From NCBI RefSeq assembly GCF_004193775.1, contig NC_041016.1, positions 47,678,767 to 47,742,766 of the forward strand: a stretch of DNA of 64,000 nt, in the 5' to 3' direction. The position numbers and the translations under genes were made by a program. Numbering within the stretch: position 1 is the stretch's first letter; every line of letters starts with the position of its first letter. Below the pieces are notes generated by a model. It was not told the DNA's origin and made no database searches. It saw only the letters and a list, made by a program, of their open reading frames with translations. Shown here one piece after another: positions 1-11,219 of the stretch. This stretch comes from Glycine soja. Its lineage: Eukaryota > Streptophyta > Magnoliopsida > Fabales > Fabaceae.

Positions 1-77
1 TAAAAACAAATTAATTATTTTTAAGGACTAAAAAATAATTATCTAAATTTTAAGGACTAAAAATATATTTAAACCTA
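1..77. repeat. Right end of a legume MITE-like repeat (partial)
   Basis: The window opens inside a repeat whose last bases read as a phrase meaning 'ggactaaaaatatattt' followed by aaaccta. The same terminal motif ends the elements at 2708-3021 and 3032-3367. Only one end is visible, so its full size is unknown. Confidence 0.5.
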
Positions 78-1548
78 TATAAAATATTATTAATGAATTT
101 TTTTTAGAGTTTAATGGTTAGTGAGATGGTAAAATTGTTTTGTTTTGTTAACTAATTACAAATTATAAAATGTATGACTTATAAGTAGTTTTTGTAAAGG
201 TTTATAAATTTATTATACATGTTGATTTCTAATCAAATAATAGTGTAAAAAATCTTTACACTATTGAAACATAGAGTTTTATCTCTCATAATTTATCAAT
301 GTAAAATTTTATATGTTGTACAATATTTATTTGATAAATTATGAATAAAATATGTTTTTAATCCCTAATAATTTTTTTAATTTTATATTTATTTCTTAAT
401 AAATTTTGATCTATAATATTTACAAATTTTTATTTTAAATCTCAGTAAATGTTAATATGTCCATTAACTTGACACACCATCAAATCACTTCTATTGTCAC
501 ATCATATGAAATATGACATGTAAGCTTATGATGTGTTCTATAAAAATATTGAAATATATTTCTTATCCTTCATGAATAATTAAATTTTATATTTGTTTGA
601 TAATATTTTTTCGTGTTTGTTTCCTAGTATTTAAAAAAAATTTATTTTAGATTTTTAACGTTAGTTAAATAATGACATATTTATTAAATATTTTAAAAAA
701 AGATTTATGACAGCGTAAAGATACTAATAATTATTTTGAAAATTTAAAATTTTGACGATTAAAACCAACATAATCAACTCAAAGAACCTTAACGACTTTT
801 CCTGCCAATTAATAAGCCTTCTTTCACTTGGTACACCCATAATCATTCATTCTCTCATTTCTCTCTCACACACACTAACTTTGGCATCGGAGTCCATGCA
901 TGTAGGTGCTACTAGAGAGTAGAGATATTAATTTGTTACATATCATTGAAGACACCACCGTCGTATTCTGCTAAAGATCCAATTTACCATCCCTTGTATT
1001 TACCTCACAACACCGACAATAATTAAGAGTGAAATGTGAAGTGTACGTTATCTTTGAATAAAAAGGTAAAAGAATAAAAAAAAAGTTTATGAGCATTAAA
1101 TGGTTGATGTATTGATTCAATTAATTAAAGTTATGCGCTGACGTTTGTTATTAATTATTTAGAAGATTTTTCTTTTTAAAAAATGTACTAATGATTCATC
1201 TTTGTAAATGCTCGACAGATTCATCTTTATATTTAATTAGTATTTATTATTATTGCATTTTAAGAAGTTAACATATTTGTCAATACAACATATTTGAATC
1301 GAAGCTTGCAATAAAAAAGTCACTTTTTTTGTTACATAATAATAAAGATCACTTTACATGATAGTACTGTTTGAATATATTTGATTGACATAATTAACAT
1401 GCGTTAAGAAGAATTATAATATCTCTTTATAACATACAAATTTTCTGTTTTGTCCCTTTATAATATGGAGCATATAAATGCGTTAAGGAACTCTCTTCCG
1501 TAAGATCTATCAATGTAGAAAGATAAACATTGTTTCCTAAATCAAGAA
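78..1548. other. AT-rich intergenic DNA upstream of the first DEFL gene
   Basis: No open frame with recognisable content was found on either strand. The stretch is simple AT-rich sequence. A stretch near 340-400 ('aatatgtttttaatccc') resembles a decayed end of the same MITE type as the neighbours. Confidence 0.6.
1473..1479 (+). promoter_or_regulatory. Probable TATA box of the 1549 DEFL gene
   Basis: TATAAAT lies 70 bp upstream of the DEFL start codon, a normal distance for a plant gene with a short leader. A second TATA-like run (tttataatat, about 1458-1467) lies just upstream. This is inferred from position only. Confidence 0.45.
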
Positions 1549-1902
1549 ATGAAAATCCCTTGCTATCTTTCCATCCTCCTACTTGTTGTCTTCATGGATT
1601 CTGGTAAGCACCACTTCCCACATATTCAATATATTGATCAGTTCAATTTTGTGTGTAATGAATTTTCAGAGGATCAATAATGTATGTGACTGAATATATT
1701 GTTTGGTGTAGGAAATCAAGTGCACATGGCTGTGGTACCTGAATATGTACATTGTGATTATTTAACATTGCGTAATGATTATTGTGACATAAAGAACGAT
1801 CCTTGCGACGCTCATTGCAAAGTACATTACAGATCAACCAACGTAACTGGATCTTGTGACATTGACATAAATTTATGTGTTTGTACATATTGTCATGAAT
1901 AA
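1549..1902 (+). CDS. Defensin-like secreted cysteine-rich peptide, two exons
   Basis: Exon 1 (1549-1603) encodes MKIPCYLSILLLVVFMDSG, a short basic start plus hydrophobic core typical of a secretory signal peptide. The intron runs 1604-1711 (gtaagc ... gtag) and splits a glycine codon. Exon 2 (1712-1902) encodes the mature region, which has eight cysteines with spacing C-x9-C-x6-C-x3-C-x12-C-x6-C-x-C-x2-C. CxxxC followed by CxC is the cysteine-stabilised alpha-beta pattern of plant defensin-like peptides. Such peptides are secreted and act in defence or cell signalling; no specific target can be read here. The start is fixed by the signal peptide and the gene structure is shared with the copies at 5020 and 58866. 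The frame is intact. The mature peptide is acidic to neutral rather than strongly basic, so antimicrobial action is not assured. Confidence 0.8.
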
Positions 1903-2707
1903 TATTTAGCTAGCTACAACAATCACTGCTTTCACACCAATTGAATGTGTAAGGCGATGAACTGAAAAATTATATAAATAAAATGGTTGCATTATTTGAT
2001 TCATATGACAACTGAAATTGGGTTAATTTGCCCTAATCTCCGCACCTTTCTTTCTTTTTTAATTTTCTTTGTGTGTGTTTTATTTGAGTACAAGCATTGA
2101 TTTCTTTCCAGGATATATATATTGGTTGTTACTTGTTGCTATTTACATTCTCTCTTTTTTTTTTTTATTTTTACTTGTACATTTGGTTTTTACCTTTGTT
2201 TGTCACGTAGATGGTATCTTTCGCTCTCTTCCTCGTGTCATATTCCTCAAATGTTCTTAAATACAAAATACCCAATCAATAGTAATAAAGCTTAGAATTA
2301 ATAGAAAAATTATCATTCGCACACACCTATTACGATTTATTCAATTTTCAATAATAATTTAAAATCGACCCCAAATAAAAAATAAAAAAAAAACTAGCTA
2401 GGAAATTGGCAGAGGATGCTACCAGGCTTGTTATCAGTGTGACAGATCTTAGTGCCAGAGAGAGAGGTTAGAGATGGTTAGCTAAAGTTGCAACTCCCTT
2501 GGAAGTGATTTAAAACATAGCACCTTGAGCTGTTTTTTAGCTACTATTTTGTTACCGTTGTGTTTGTTTAGGTGTGTTTTTATATCAATAGAAGGAAAAA
2601 TGAACACATCCTTGATTTTCTTACCTCATTGGCCTTGACCACACGTTTAGGGTCGATCGTGATAATGTGGGCCCAAGATGAAATCCTTTATGAACAAACA
2701 TCATAAA
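1903..2707. other. Intergenic DNA with a more GC-balanced patch
   Basis: The DEFL 3' region has AATAAA-like signals near 1978. A patch at about 2400-2690 is less AT-rich than its surroundings and may be a relic of an LTR or other transposon. It has no open frame or recognisable terminus. Confidence 0.4.
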
Positions 2708-3021
2708 TGCTTAAATATATATTTGGTCATTTAAATTTAGATTATTGTTATTTTTAGTTTATTATATTTAAATTTTCTTTTTTTTAGTCCTTTATTTTTT
2801 TTAAAACACTTCTATGTTAAAAAAAAGAAAAAGTCACAAATTGTACATCCAAACAACCAAAAAGAAAAAGTCACAAATTGTACATCCAAACAACCAAAAA
2901 TCAACAAGGTTGAACTAAAAAGAACATTCTTCAAAATTGAAGGACTAAAAAATAATTTTAAATTTAGGAGACAAAATACAATAATCCATATTTAAAAGAC
3001 CAAAAATATATTTAAGCCTAT
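2708..3021. repeat. MITE-like element with imperfect terminal inverted repeats
   Basis: The left end (tgcttaaatatatatttggtc) and the right end (the reverse complement of gaccaaaaatatatttaagcc) match over about 40 bases with few changes. It has no coding capacity. Elements with ends of the type TAGGCTTAAATAT are abundant in legume genomes. An internal 37-bp tandem duplication sits at 2822-2895. Confidence 0.65.
2822..2895. repeat. 37-bp perfect tandem duplication
   Basis: Two identical adjacent units (2822-2858 and 2859-2895), each holding 'gtcacaaattgtacatcc', lie inside the MITE at 2708-3021. Perfect identity suggests a recent slippage or duplication event. Confidence 0.85.
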
Positions 3022-3031
3022 TGTAAACTAT

Positions 3032-3367
3032 AGGCTTAAATATAATTTTGACCCCCCTATTTTGTCAAATCCTTAATCTTTTTCTTCCTATTTTAAAATA
3101 AAAACATTTGGTCTCTCTATTTTAAAAAATATGTAATTTTGATCATATTTTTAATTTTGCCTACATTTATTTATTTTATTTCTTACATTTTGATTTATTG
3201 AATTATTTCTTAATTGCATTTTAATTGAAGATGTTAGATCTAGAGTTCAATTAGACAAAAAAAAATATAGACCTAAATTAGGAGGATAAAATGTTTCTAT
3301 TTTAATATGGAATGACCAAAATTACAAATTAAGAAAAATAGGAATACTAAAAATGTATTTAAGCCTA
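3032..3367. repeat. Second MITE-like element of the same family
   Basis: It starts taggcttaaatataatttt and ends with the inverted counterpart atttaagccta. It lies 10 bp from the previous element. The interior is AT-rich without a frame. The two copies differ in interior sequence, so this is not a simple tandem duplication. Confidence 0.65.
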
Positions 3368-4211
3368 AAATATAAACATATGTTCCATTGAAAATAAACG
3401 TGTAATTTTGTTAAAATGATATATTATATTACATACAAAATATTTTTTTCTACTAAAAAATGCATATAAGCACAATATTACATGCAAAAAAAATTATTTT
3501 ATTCTTTTGGAGCAAATTAAAATTTGTTAACCTTAACATTGGGATACGTTGAAATTAATACTACATTTGTTCCTATATTATAAAATAGTTGATAGTTATA
3601 AATTTATCCTATTTTATATATTTTTCCAAAAATATCATCATTAATGCTTCTCTCTCTTTCTTCTAAGTGTGTGTCAATATAACCTATCTCTTATTTATTA
3701 GGGTATATGTTAGTCTAAAAATAATTAATGCATAAGATAATATAAATTGAATTTTATATAAATAAAGGAGCAAACAACTTTAAAAAGTTTGGTCTTATAA
3801 ATAAAAATGAAGATAGTGATCGAAAGACTTTTGCAAAATTTAACAATATGAAGTTCTTGTCAAAAGAATTATTGTTTTTCTCTCCTCACATTAATTTTTT
3901 TTGGGCACCCCCATTAATCATGGACCCCAGTGATATCACCTCTCAAAACAACCCTCAGGCTCATGTTCAAAGGTGCCTATGAGACGATTTGCGTAAGATT
4001 GACTTGCTATGTCAAAATAAGCCATATGAAAAGTTAGATTTGTCCTTTTTTTAGGAAGTTTCAAATTGGTTTTGATTTTGAAGATCGTGAAGATAAAAGA
4101 TTTGAGAGTTAAAAGTTTAAAAATTTGAGCTTTATAGTTATTTCAAATTAATCTAACTAGTGAAAAGAAGTTTACAACAATATTGAGTTGGATTTTGGAA
4201 GACAAGTTGGA
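3368..4211. other. Intergenic DNA
   Basis: No gene was seen. It contains a 106-bp repeat (3746-3851) that recurs in direct orientation at 12430-12531, and a less AT-rich patch near 3900-4000 of unknown nature. Confidence 0.5.
3746..3851 (+). repeat. Direct repeat, left copy (partner 12430-12531)
   Basis: Both copies share attgaattttatata, ggagcaaa(c/t)aact, gtttg(g/a)tcttataaat and gaaagacttttgcaaaatt, in the same order and orientation. The origin is unknown. The copies flank the left inverted arm and its inserted elements. Confidence 0.75.
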
Positions 4212-4381
4212 TTTTTTAATTCTTTCCTTTCATTACCGTATATGTAAATTTCTTAGTAGTTATATTTTGTGTTTAAATAAAAAGAATAAATAGTTTAAAA
4301 GTTTTATTTTATTTTATTAAAGAATACGTGTTCATTCTATTTTTTAAAATTAATTCCTCCACTCTTTCATATATTTCATCA

Positions 4382-4930
4382 TTGCTATTTCCAGTTTTCG
4401 GCTCTTAATTTCTCTGCAACATCATTTTATGGGTACGCATGTTATGAGGAGTTACAAGTTCTATTTCCAGTTTTCGATTTTAGCCTTCTCTCAACATCGT
4501 GCTTCCTTGCCACCTTGCACTCCTCCTTGCTTTTCCCTGTTTATTTTAGTTTCATTCTTTTTTTATCCAATGAATTAGTATTACTAGTACTCCTATTCTT
4601 CAGTAATACTACTACCATCCTGTAACTATTTTTGTGCTTAATTGAATTAAAATTTAAATTGTAATTACTATTACAGTTACGGATACCACTATTTCTCCTT
4701 TGCAAGATCAATTCAATTTTATATTTGAGTAGAGCTTGTAACTCCCGGATGCTTTAATGTAACTTAAAAAATATGGAAAGTAAAACTGTAAAATTAATAC
4801 ACTGAGTTTTGTTAAAATTCATCCTAACTATGAATTTTAATCCAACCGTTATTGTTTATTTAAATTGAGATTTTACAAAAAAAAAAATTATAAATTAAGG
4901 AGATTGATTTCTCTCTCTATATATTGACAT
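4382..4930. other. Left-arm stretch without a counterpart in the right arm
   Basis: This lies between two matched blocks but has no partner between 58956 and 60337. No open frame or terminal repeat was found, so an insertion in one arm and a replacement in the other are both possible. Confidence 0.4.
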
Positions 4931-5019
4931 CTAATATCTCATGTATAATAGTTTCAAGCACCTCCCTTCCAAAACATCTCACTATTAGAAGCTTATACTT
5001 TGTTTCCCAAACTAAAGAT

Positions 5020-5318
5020 ATGAAAATCCTTTATTATTTGTCAGTGCTACTACTTGTTCTTTCCATTGGTTTCGGTATGCAATGTTTTAACAAATTAAAA
5101 TATATTTGGTTCCAATTAGTAAGATTAACTTTACAGTTTTGGTTCTTGATTAATGCCTAAGTGATTGGGAATATCTTGTGTTGCAGGAAATCAAATGCAA
5201 TTGTCAAAGGCAAAAGAGTGTCAAACATGGTTGCATCAGCATTGATTGCGATTTCTTCTATCATGGAAAGGGAATATGTAATTCTAACCAGAAATGCATT
5301 TGCCATTACAAATGTTAA
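5020..5318 (+). pseudogene. Broken defensin-like gene, partner of the 58866 gene
   Basis: Exon 1 (5020-5074) encodes MKILYYLSVLLLVLSIGFG, identical to the right-arm copy, and the intron 5075-5186 is also identical to its partner. Exon 2 starts at 5187 and agrees with the partner for about 39 bases. It then carries a net loss of about 32 bases across the second and third cysteine codons, which shifts the frame and gives a stop soon after the first cysteine. The 3' remnant up to 5316-5318 still resembles the partner's last cysteine codons and stop. The gene cannot make the eight-cysteine peptide, although the promoter region and signal exon are intact, so a short secreted peptide is not excluded. 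Confidence 0.8.
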
Positions 5319-5551
5319 ACTATTGTTTATGACAACCACTCACCACCTTCTGAAGGTGTGGAATGTAAAACACAGTGAATGAAACAAAACAATAAAGTGG
5401 TTACATTATTTCAGAAATCTACCATAAATTTCAAAATATACTTGCTAGATTTTTGTCCCAAAGTTAGAACTATCATCCTTTACACACTCCATGAACTGAG
5501 GCATATACTAGATTATGATTATTAAAAGGAAAAATGTATCAAGATGTATAA

Positions 5552-5856
5552 TGTTAGGAACAAAAGCAGCAGACCAGCAATGCACCATTGGAGACGTAGC
5601 AGCAGACCAGCAACCTAGTAATTTTCCCTTGTTGGCTCAGGTGGCACCATTCCGTTAGAAAAACTGATTTTTCTTTTGTTTTTGTCTTTTCCTCCAAGGC
5701 ATATAATGCCAAAAGCTGTTAGAATATTGTAATAGGCTCAAACTCTATATATAAACATGTATTCAAATGCCAAGCAGAAAATTAAAGTCTCATTATCTTA
5801 ACTCTTCAGGAGGAATCCTGCACCTCGAATACCAGGAAAATACTCAGCTCATAACA
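5552..5856. mobile_element. Solo LTR (305 bp) with a 5-bp target duplication
   Basis: The sequence starts TGTTAGGAAC and ends CTCATAACA (TG...CA) and is flanked on both sides by TATAA (5547-5551 and 5857-5861). The partner arm (near 58250) has the uninterrupted site gtataacttattgc, which is an observed empty site. No internal region is present, so this is a solo LTR left after recombination between two LTRs. The family was not identified. Confidence 0.9.
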
Positions 5857-5926
5857 TATAACCTATTGCTTTTCCTCATGTATTTTAATAATATAGTTTT
5901 GTGGTTGGGGTGTTTTGCCCCTTCCA

Positions 5927-6381
5927 TGTAAAATATACATATACTGATCTAAACATGCAAATCAATTTAAATGACATATTTAGATCAAACAACGGAAATT
6001 AAAAATATTATGAGCATACCTCCAGCCATTGCAAATTGAACGGGAAGCGGCGCACACACGAACCTGAAAGATAATTTTGTTCTTCCAGACCCTTACTCAC
6101 TCTGAATAGATGGTGTATTTTTCTGAATAGAGAAATGAGTTTGGTGATATAAAACTGAGAGCACCCCATCCTATTTATAGAGTCTGTTCATCACAGAGCT
6201 CTCAACTTGTTATCAGAACGTGAGATAAATGATGGGTACGTGATTTGTTACTGAAGGTGGTTGCAAAGATATGGGTTGAATGTGGATGGAAAATGGACCA
6301 GATTCAAAATAACTAAATGTTCCAAAATAATAAAATAAAAAAAAGGAACGTGGGACGTGAATGCAACGTGGGCTTCCAACA
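5927..6381 (-). repeat. 3' LTR of the minus-strand Copia element
   Basis: On the minus strand it runs from TGTTGGAAGCCC to TATTTTACA. Its start directly follows a polypurine-rich tract (ccaagtgggagaa on the minus strand, 6382-6397), as expected for a 3' LTR. Its length is 455 bp. No partner LTR was found in the window. Confidence 0.75.
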
Positions 6382-6664
6382 TTCTCCCACTTGGTCCATT
6401 TAACTCAACATCAACCATAACAAGAAACATAATATATGAGTCATGGCGATAGGTCCTCTGATGATGAGTAGTATCTTCCATGTACCACAATATATCAAGT
6501 CTCTCAACACTAGCTCTCAACTTAATGAATAAACCATATGTTTATTCTATATCTAAACCGAATGATTTTTCTCAAAATAAACAAATATGTGCACAAAACC
6601 ATATGAGAAAATATCTAACTAAATAAGAGTTTCATTGAAAATAACAAATGTACGTACAATGAAA

Positions 6665-8017
6665 TTACATCATGGAACCAAGTCCCATTCGTACTACATG
6701 ATCCTTAAAATTCTTTGGTGGCATGCCTTTAGTTAAAGGATCAACAATCATTAACTCAGTGTTGACGTGTTCAATGACCACTTTCTTTTCTTTAACACGT
6801 TCTCTTATGGCTAAGTACTTAATGTCGATGTGCTTACTTCGACTTCCACTTTTGTTATTTTTAGCCATAAACACCGCAACAAAGTTGTCAAAATACAACT
6901 TTAATGGCCTAGAAATAGAGTCCACAACTCTAAGGCCAGATATGAAACTCTTCAACCATACACCATGCGAGGTAGCCTCAAAACAAGAAATGAACTCAGC
7001 CTCCATAGTGGAAGTAGCAGTCAAGGTTTGTTTGACACTTCTCCAAGATACAGTTCCACTGGCTAACATAAAAATATAACCAGATGTTGATCTTCGTGAA
7101 TCAACGCAACCAGCAAAGTCTGAGTTGGAGTAGCCAATCACTTCCAGATAATCAGTTTGTCTGTACATGAGCATGCAATCTTTTGTTCCTTGAAGATATC
7201 TCATCACTTTCTTTGCAGCTTTCCAGTGGTCAATACCTGGATTACTTTGATATCTTCCCAAGACTCCAACAGCGAATGCAATATCAGGTCTAGTGCAAAC
7301 CTGAGCATACATAAGGCTTCCAACTGCTGAAGCATATGGAATATTTTTCATGTGTTCCCGCTCAAAATCATTTTTGGGGCATTGACTCAAAGAAAGTTTG
7401 TCACCCTTCACAATGGGAGCTACACTTGGTGAACAATCTTTCATATTAAATCTCTCTAAAACTTTGTTGATATAGGTTTCTTGAGACAAGCCTAAAATGC
7501 CTCGAGATCTTTCTCTATGGATCTTTATGCCTATGACATAAGATGCATCTCCCATATCCTTCATATCAAAGTTCTTTGAGAGAAATTGTTTCACCTCATA
7601 TAGCATACCCTTATCATTAGTCGTAAACAAAATATCATCTACGTATAATACAAGGAAACAAATCTTACTCCCACTGACCTTCTGGTATATACAGTGATCC
7701 ATGACATTCTCTTCAAAGCTAAATGAAGAAATGACCTCATGAAATTTTAAATACCATTGGCGGGAGGCCTATTTCAATCCATAAATGGACTTATTAAGCT
7801 TGCAGACTAAGTGCTCACCAACACTAGATAAGAATCCCTCAGGTTGTTTCATGTAAACCTCTTCTTCTAGATCACCATTCAGGAATGCCGTTTTCACATC
7901 CATTTGATGCAACTCAAGATCAAAATGACCTACTCATGCCAAAATTACTCGAAGAGAGTCTTTCTTAGATACAGGGGAAAAGGTCTCTCTGTAATCGACT
8001 CCTTCTCTTTGAGTGAA
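6665..8017 (-). pseudogene. Copia reverse transcriptase and RNase H, broken
   Basis: Reading 8017 to 6665 on the minus strand, the segment 8017-7703 encodes the start of the reverse transcriptase ([22 protein letters not shown]). It carries three in-frame stops, one of them a CAG-to-TAG change within GLK*ASRQW. From 7702 the frame is open for 345 residues. It includes the catalytic YVDDIL box near residue 20, the RNase H D-containing motif SDFAGCVDSRRSTSGY, the following TMEAEF, and the terminal DPLTKG(M/L)P motif typical of this clade. Reverse transcription of the element RNA in a virus-like particle was the ancestral role. The stops make this copy inactive. Confidence 0.85.
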
Positions 8018-9262
8018 TCATTTAGCAACAAGTCTTGCCTTATGTCTCTCAATGTTGCCTTCTGAGTCTTTCTTTGTTTTGAAAACCCATCTACATCCGA
8101 TGGCTTTTACACCAACAGGCAACTCAACGAGATCCCAAACTTGGTTAGATGCCATAGAATCCATCTCATCTCTCATAGCATTATACCACAAATTTGATTC
8201 CTTAGAAATCATGGCTTGTGAAAATGTCTCAGGATCATTTTCGGCTCCAATGTTGTAGTCTGATTCTTGTAGGTACACTACATAATCACTAGGAATTGCT
8301 GTCTTTTTTACTCTAGTAGATCTTCTTAATGTTGTTTGGTCATCTTGTTGAGGAACTTGTTCAACTGATTCTTCACCAGTTTGTTCAATATCATCATGTT
8401 GTTCCTCACAAACAACTTGATCTACATGATCACTTTCAACAGCTCCTGGAACTTCAATCACTGGTTGTCTAACACCCATTTTAACTTGAGGGGTGGGAAT
8501 GACTACCAACCTATTACTTGTCCCAGAAGGTTCAACTTCATAGTGATCCCTTTCAGAAGAAATGTTCTGAAATTGATCACTCCCACTGATCAAGTCATTT
8601 TCAAGAAACTTTGCATTCCTTGATTCCATAATCCTAGTGTTGTGGGATGGACAATAGAACCTATACCCTTTAGACCTTTCAGCATATCCAATGAAATACC
8701 CAATAATAGTCTTAGGGTCTAGTTTCTTCTCTTGTGGATTATAAATTCTTACTTCAGACGGGCATCCCCAAACGCGTATATGTCGCAAACTTGGTTTCCA
8801 ACCCTTGAATAACTCAAAAGGTGTCTTTGAGACAACCTTGGTTGGAACTCGGTTTAATATATACGCAGCTGTCTTAAGAGCATCAATCCACAAAAATTGA
8901 GGAAGCTTTACATTACTCCTCATGTTTCTCACCATGTCTAATAAGGTTCGATTTCTTCGTTCTGCCACAACATTCTGATCCGGAGAACCAGGCATAGTGT
9001 ATTGGGCAACAATCCCATGTTCTTGAAGAAATTTCGCAAATGAACCTGGTGCTTGTCCATCCTCTGTGTATCTACCATAGTACTCCCCACCTCTATCTGA
9101 TCTCACGATCTTAATTTGTTTTCCACATTGTTTCTCAACTTCAACCTTAAAAACTTTAAAGGCATCTAAAGCTTCATTCTTAGAATGAAGTAAGTAGAGA
9201 TACATATATCGTGAATAATCATCTATAAAGGTTATGAAATATTTCGAACTATTTGCATCCAT
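8018..9262 (-). pseudogene. Copia integrase and start of reverse transcriptase, broken
   Basis: The open segment of 414 residues contains the catalytic DDE triad of the Copia integrase: D in FITFIDDYSRY, D in RSDRGGEY, and E in AERRNRTL. The GKR-like C-terminal region follows (WGC, IGYFIGYAERSKGYRFY), then an acidic linker and the start of reverse transcriptase (WVFKTKKDSEGNIERHKARL). It is interrupted at 8018, where the usual GFTQ motif has a stop. The family cuts and joins cDNA into the host genome. The fragment is separated by frameshift from the upstream protease part. Confidence 0.85.
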
Positions 9263-9710
9263 GTCTGGACAACATATGTCTGTATGTATGATTTCTTAAT
9301 AAATTAGAACTCCTCTTTGCACCTTTTTTAGATATGTTAGTTTGCTTACCCTTAATGCAATCTACACAAGTCTCAAAATCAGCGAAATCCAAAGTACTAA
9401 GTATTCCTTCATTTACTACTCGCTTGATTCTATCAATAGAGATATGTCCTAATCTTTGGTGCCACAACATAGAGGATTCTTCATTCACAATACATCGTTT
9501 TAACCCAACAGAAACATGCATAGAAGTAGTGTCGTTTTTCAATTCAATCGAATAAAGACCATTAACCAATTGACCACAACCAATAATTTCAAATTTATTT
9601 AGTAAATTAAAACCAAATTCTGTAAAATTAAAATAAAATCCCAAAGGTGCAAGTTTAGAAACAGAAATTAAGTTTTTACAGAAACTAGGAACATAAAAAA
9701 CTTTCTCCAA
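9249..9710 (-). pseudogene. Copia protease C-part and GAG-pre-integrase zinc region, broken
   Basis: It encodes the stretch from FYVPSFCKNLISVSKL to the H-H-C-C zinc-binding region of the pre-integrase domain (WHQRLGHIS ... CVDCIKGKQ). The frame ends in an abnormal tail and the expected junction to the integrase lies in another frame, so at least one frameshift is present near 9262-9300. Confidence 0.8.
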
Positions 9711-9758
9711 ATGTAATTTAAAGCCACTACTTAAGACTAAGATGCACGTTCCAATGGC

Positions 9759-10532
9759 CTATACATGCGAGCTCATCCTACTCCCTGAGTAGATGCACTG
9801 CTCACTTCCCACTGGCTTCCTTAGGCTTTCCATACCCTGCAAGGTATTAGAAACATGGATTGTAGAACCAGAGTCAATCCACCATGTATTATGATTCACA
9901 TTAATCATATTAGATTCATAACAAACGAAAGTCAATGGTGTACCTTTCTTCTCAAACCAACTTTTAAATTTGAGGCAGTCCTTCTTCATGTGTCCTTTCT
10001 TTTTACAGAAGAAACACTCAGACATGGTAACTTCCAGGGTTTTCAACTGAGCCACTATGTCCCTTAAGCGCATGATATGTTCACGCACACCCCTCGTTCC
10101 AATAAGCTTAATGGAAGAGAATTGCATAATGAGTGTGCTAGCAAGTGACTTCTCAGAGGTCGTAAACTGTTCATCAATGGCTTTCAACAGATCTCTAACC
10201 TTATCATGCTGGTCAACTGAACCTCGGATACTAGCGGATATGTTGGTTTTTATGAACATAACGGAGAGACGATTAGATCTCTCCCACTTTTCATAAAGAT
10301 CAACAACATCAGGTTCGCTAGTTTCAGTAATAGTCGGTGGCTCATCCTTCCTTATAGCATAGTCAATATCCATCCAGCCCAAATGAAGGAGAACTCTTTC
10401 CTTCCAAACCTTATAATTATCACCTTTCAAAATGGGAAGGTCACAAGAAATATTCATAGATTGTGAAACTGCAAACAAACACACATGCTCATTAAGAAAA
10501 TTTGAGACTAAACAAATGCCATGTTTTGCCAA
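9759..10532 (-). pseudogene. Copia gag and protease N-part, internally deleted
   Basis: The capsid region (LPILKGDNYKVWKERVLLHL, ERSNRLSVMFI) is followed almost at once by the CCHC nucleocapsid zinc knuckle (CFFCKKKGHMKKDC). The part normally between them is missing, so an internal deletion is likely. The aspartic protease active site (WWIDSGSTIHV) lies near the end, then the frame drifts. The likely gag start is the methionine near 10457. The element therefore lacks a complete capsid protein. Confidence 0.8.
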
Positions 10533-11219
10533 TGCAAATCATGTCTCAATATATGAATCTAGTGACACAAAACTTGCCTATGGGCTAAAGTCCTACTCAA
10601 TTAGATTCATCACGCAACTTTATGATAAAACTATTAAATTATGTTCTTTTCCTTAATTCCTGTGAGTAAATTAAGAAATATAATTTAATATTTTATCCTA
10701 ATTAATCATACAAATATAACAAAATTCATGTGGATAGATTTCATCACATTACATATGATTAATCACAATTAATATTTCTGATGTGATTATAAATTTAGTA
10801 TATAATTTTACTCAATTAAAGATGCTGTGGTATTCTCTAATTTAATAAAATTATATTAATCACTTAACATTCAAAAATAATTTTTGCATAAACATACTTA
10901 ATAATGCAAATGTGCTCAATATTGAATCATAAAAATTACATGTATACCAATTCAAGATAACATTGCACGTATATTCATTCAACATGTAATAAACTTTAAA
11001 GGATTAAATCCAATGCATACCAGTATTTAACATAATATTGTATGTTCAGCATAACTTAAGAGACACACAATTTTAAACAGTTTGTGCATAAATGATTTAT
11101 TCTTCAGAAGTTATAAATACACATGAACTGCAATTAATGAACAATTAAATTGCAGTAGCTTAGCGGCAATGGGAGTTCTTTCATGCTTGCAGGGTGAATG
11201 TTCAAAACCAGCCCAAGGC
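10533..11219 (-). other. 5' leader of the Copia element, truncated at about 11219
   Basis: AT-rich untranslated DNA without frames lies between gag and the break point. No LTR or primer binding site is visible, in line with loss of the 5' LTR. Plus-strand ORFs here have no recognisable content. Confidence 0.5.

Larger units (their letters stand above)
5927..11219 (-). mobile_element. Decayed Ty1/Copia retrotransposon lacking its 5' LTR
   Basis: Minus-strand order is 5' leader (11219-10533), gag, protease, integrase, reverse transcriptase, RNase H, polypurine tract and 3' LTR (6381-5927), which is the Copia order (integrase before reverse transcriptase). The 3' LTR is present, but no second copy of it occurs near 10.6-11.2 kb. 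The element ends abruptly at about 11219, where the duplicated-arm sequence resumes. About 415 bp present in the right arm (57773-58187) is missing at this site, which suggests a deletion removed the 5' LTR together with flanking DNA. Confidence 0.85.

Noticed and set aside
1549..1902. Classification as a nodule-specific cysteine-rich (NCR) peptide
   Set aside because: NCR peptides have four or six cysteines and are typical of the IRLC legumes. This gene has eight cysteines with the DEFL spacing, so DEFL is the safer call.
6723..7079. 118-residue plus-strand frame
   Set aside because: It is the antisense shadow of the Copia RNase H region on the minus strand.
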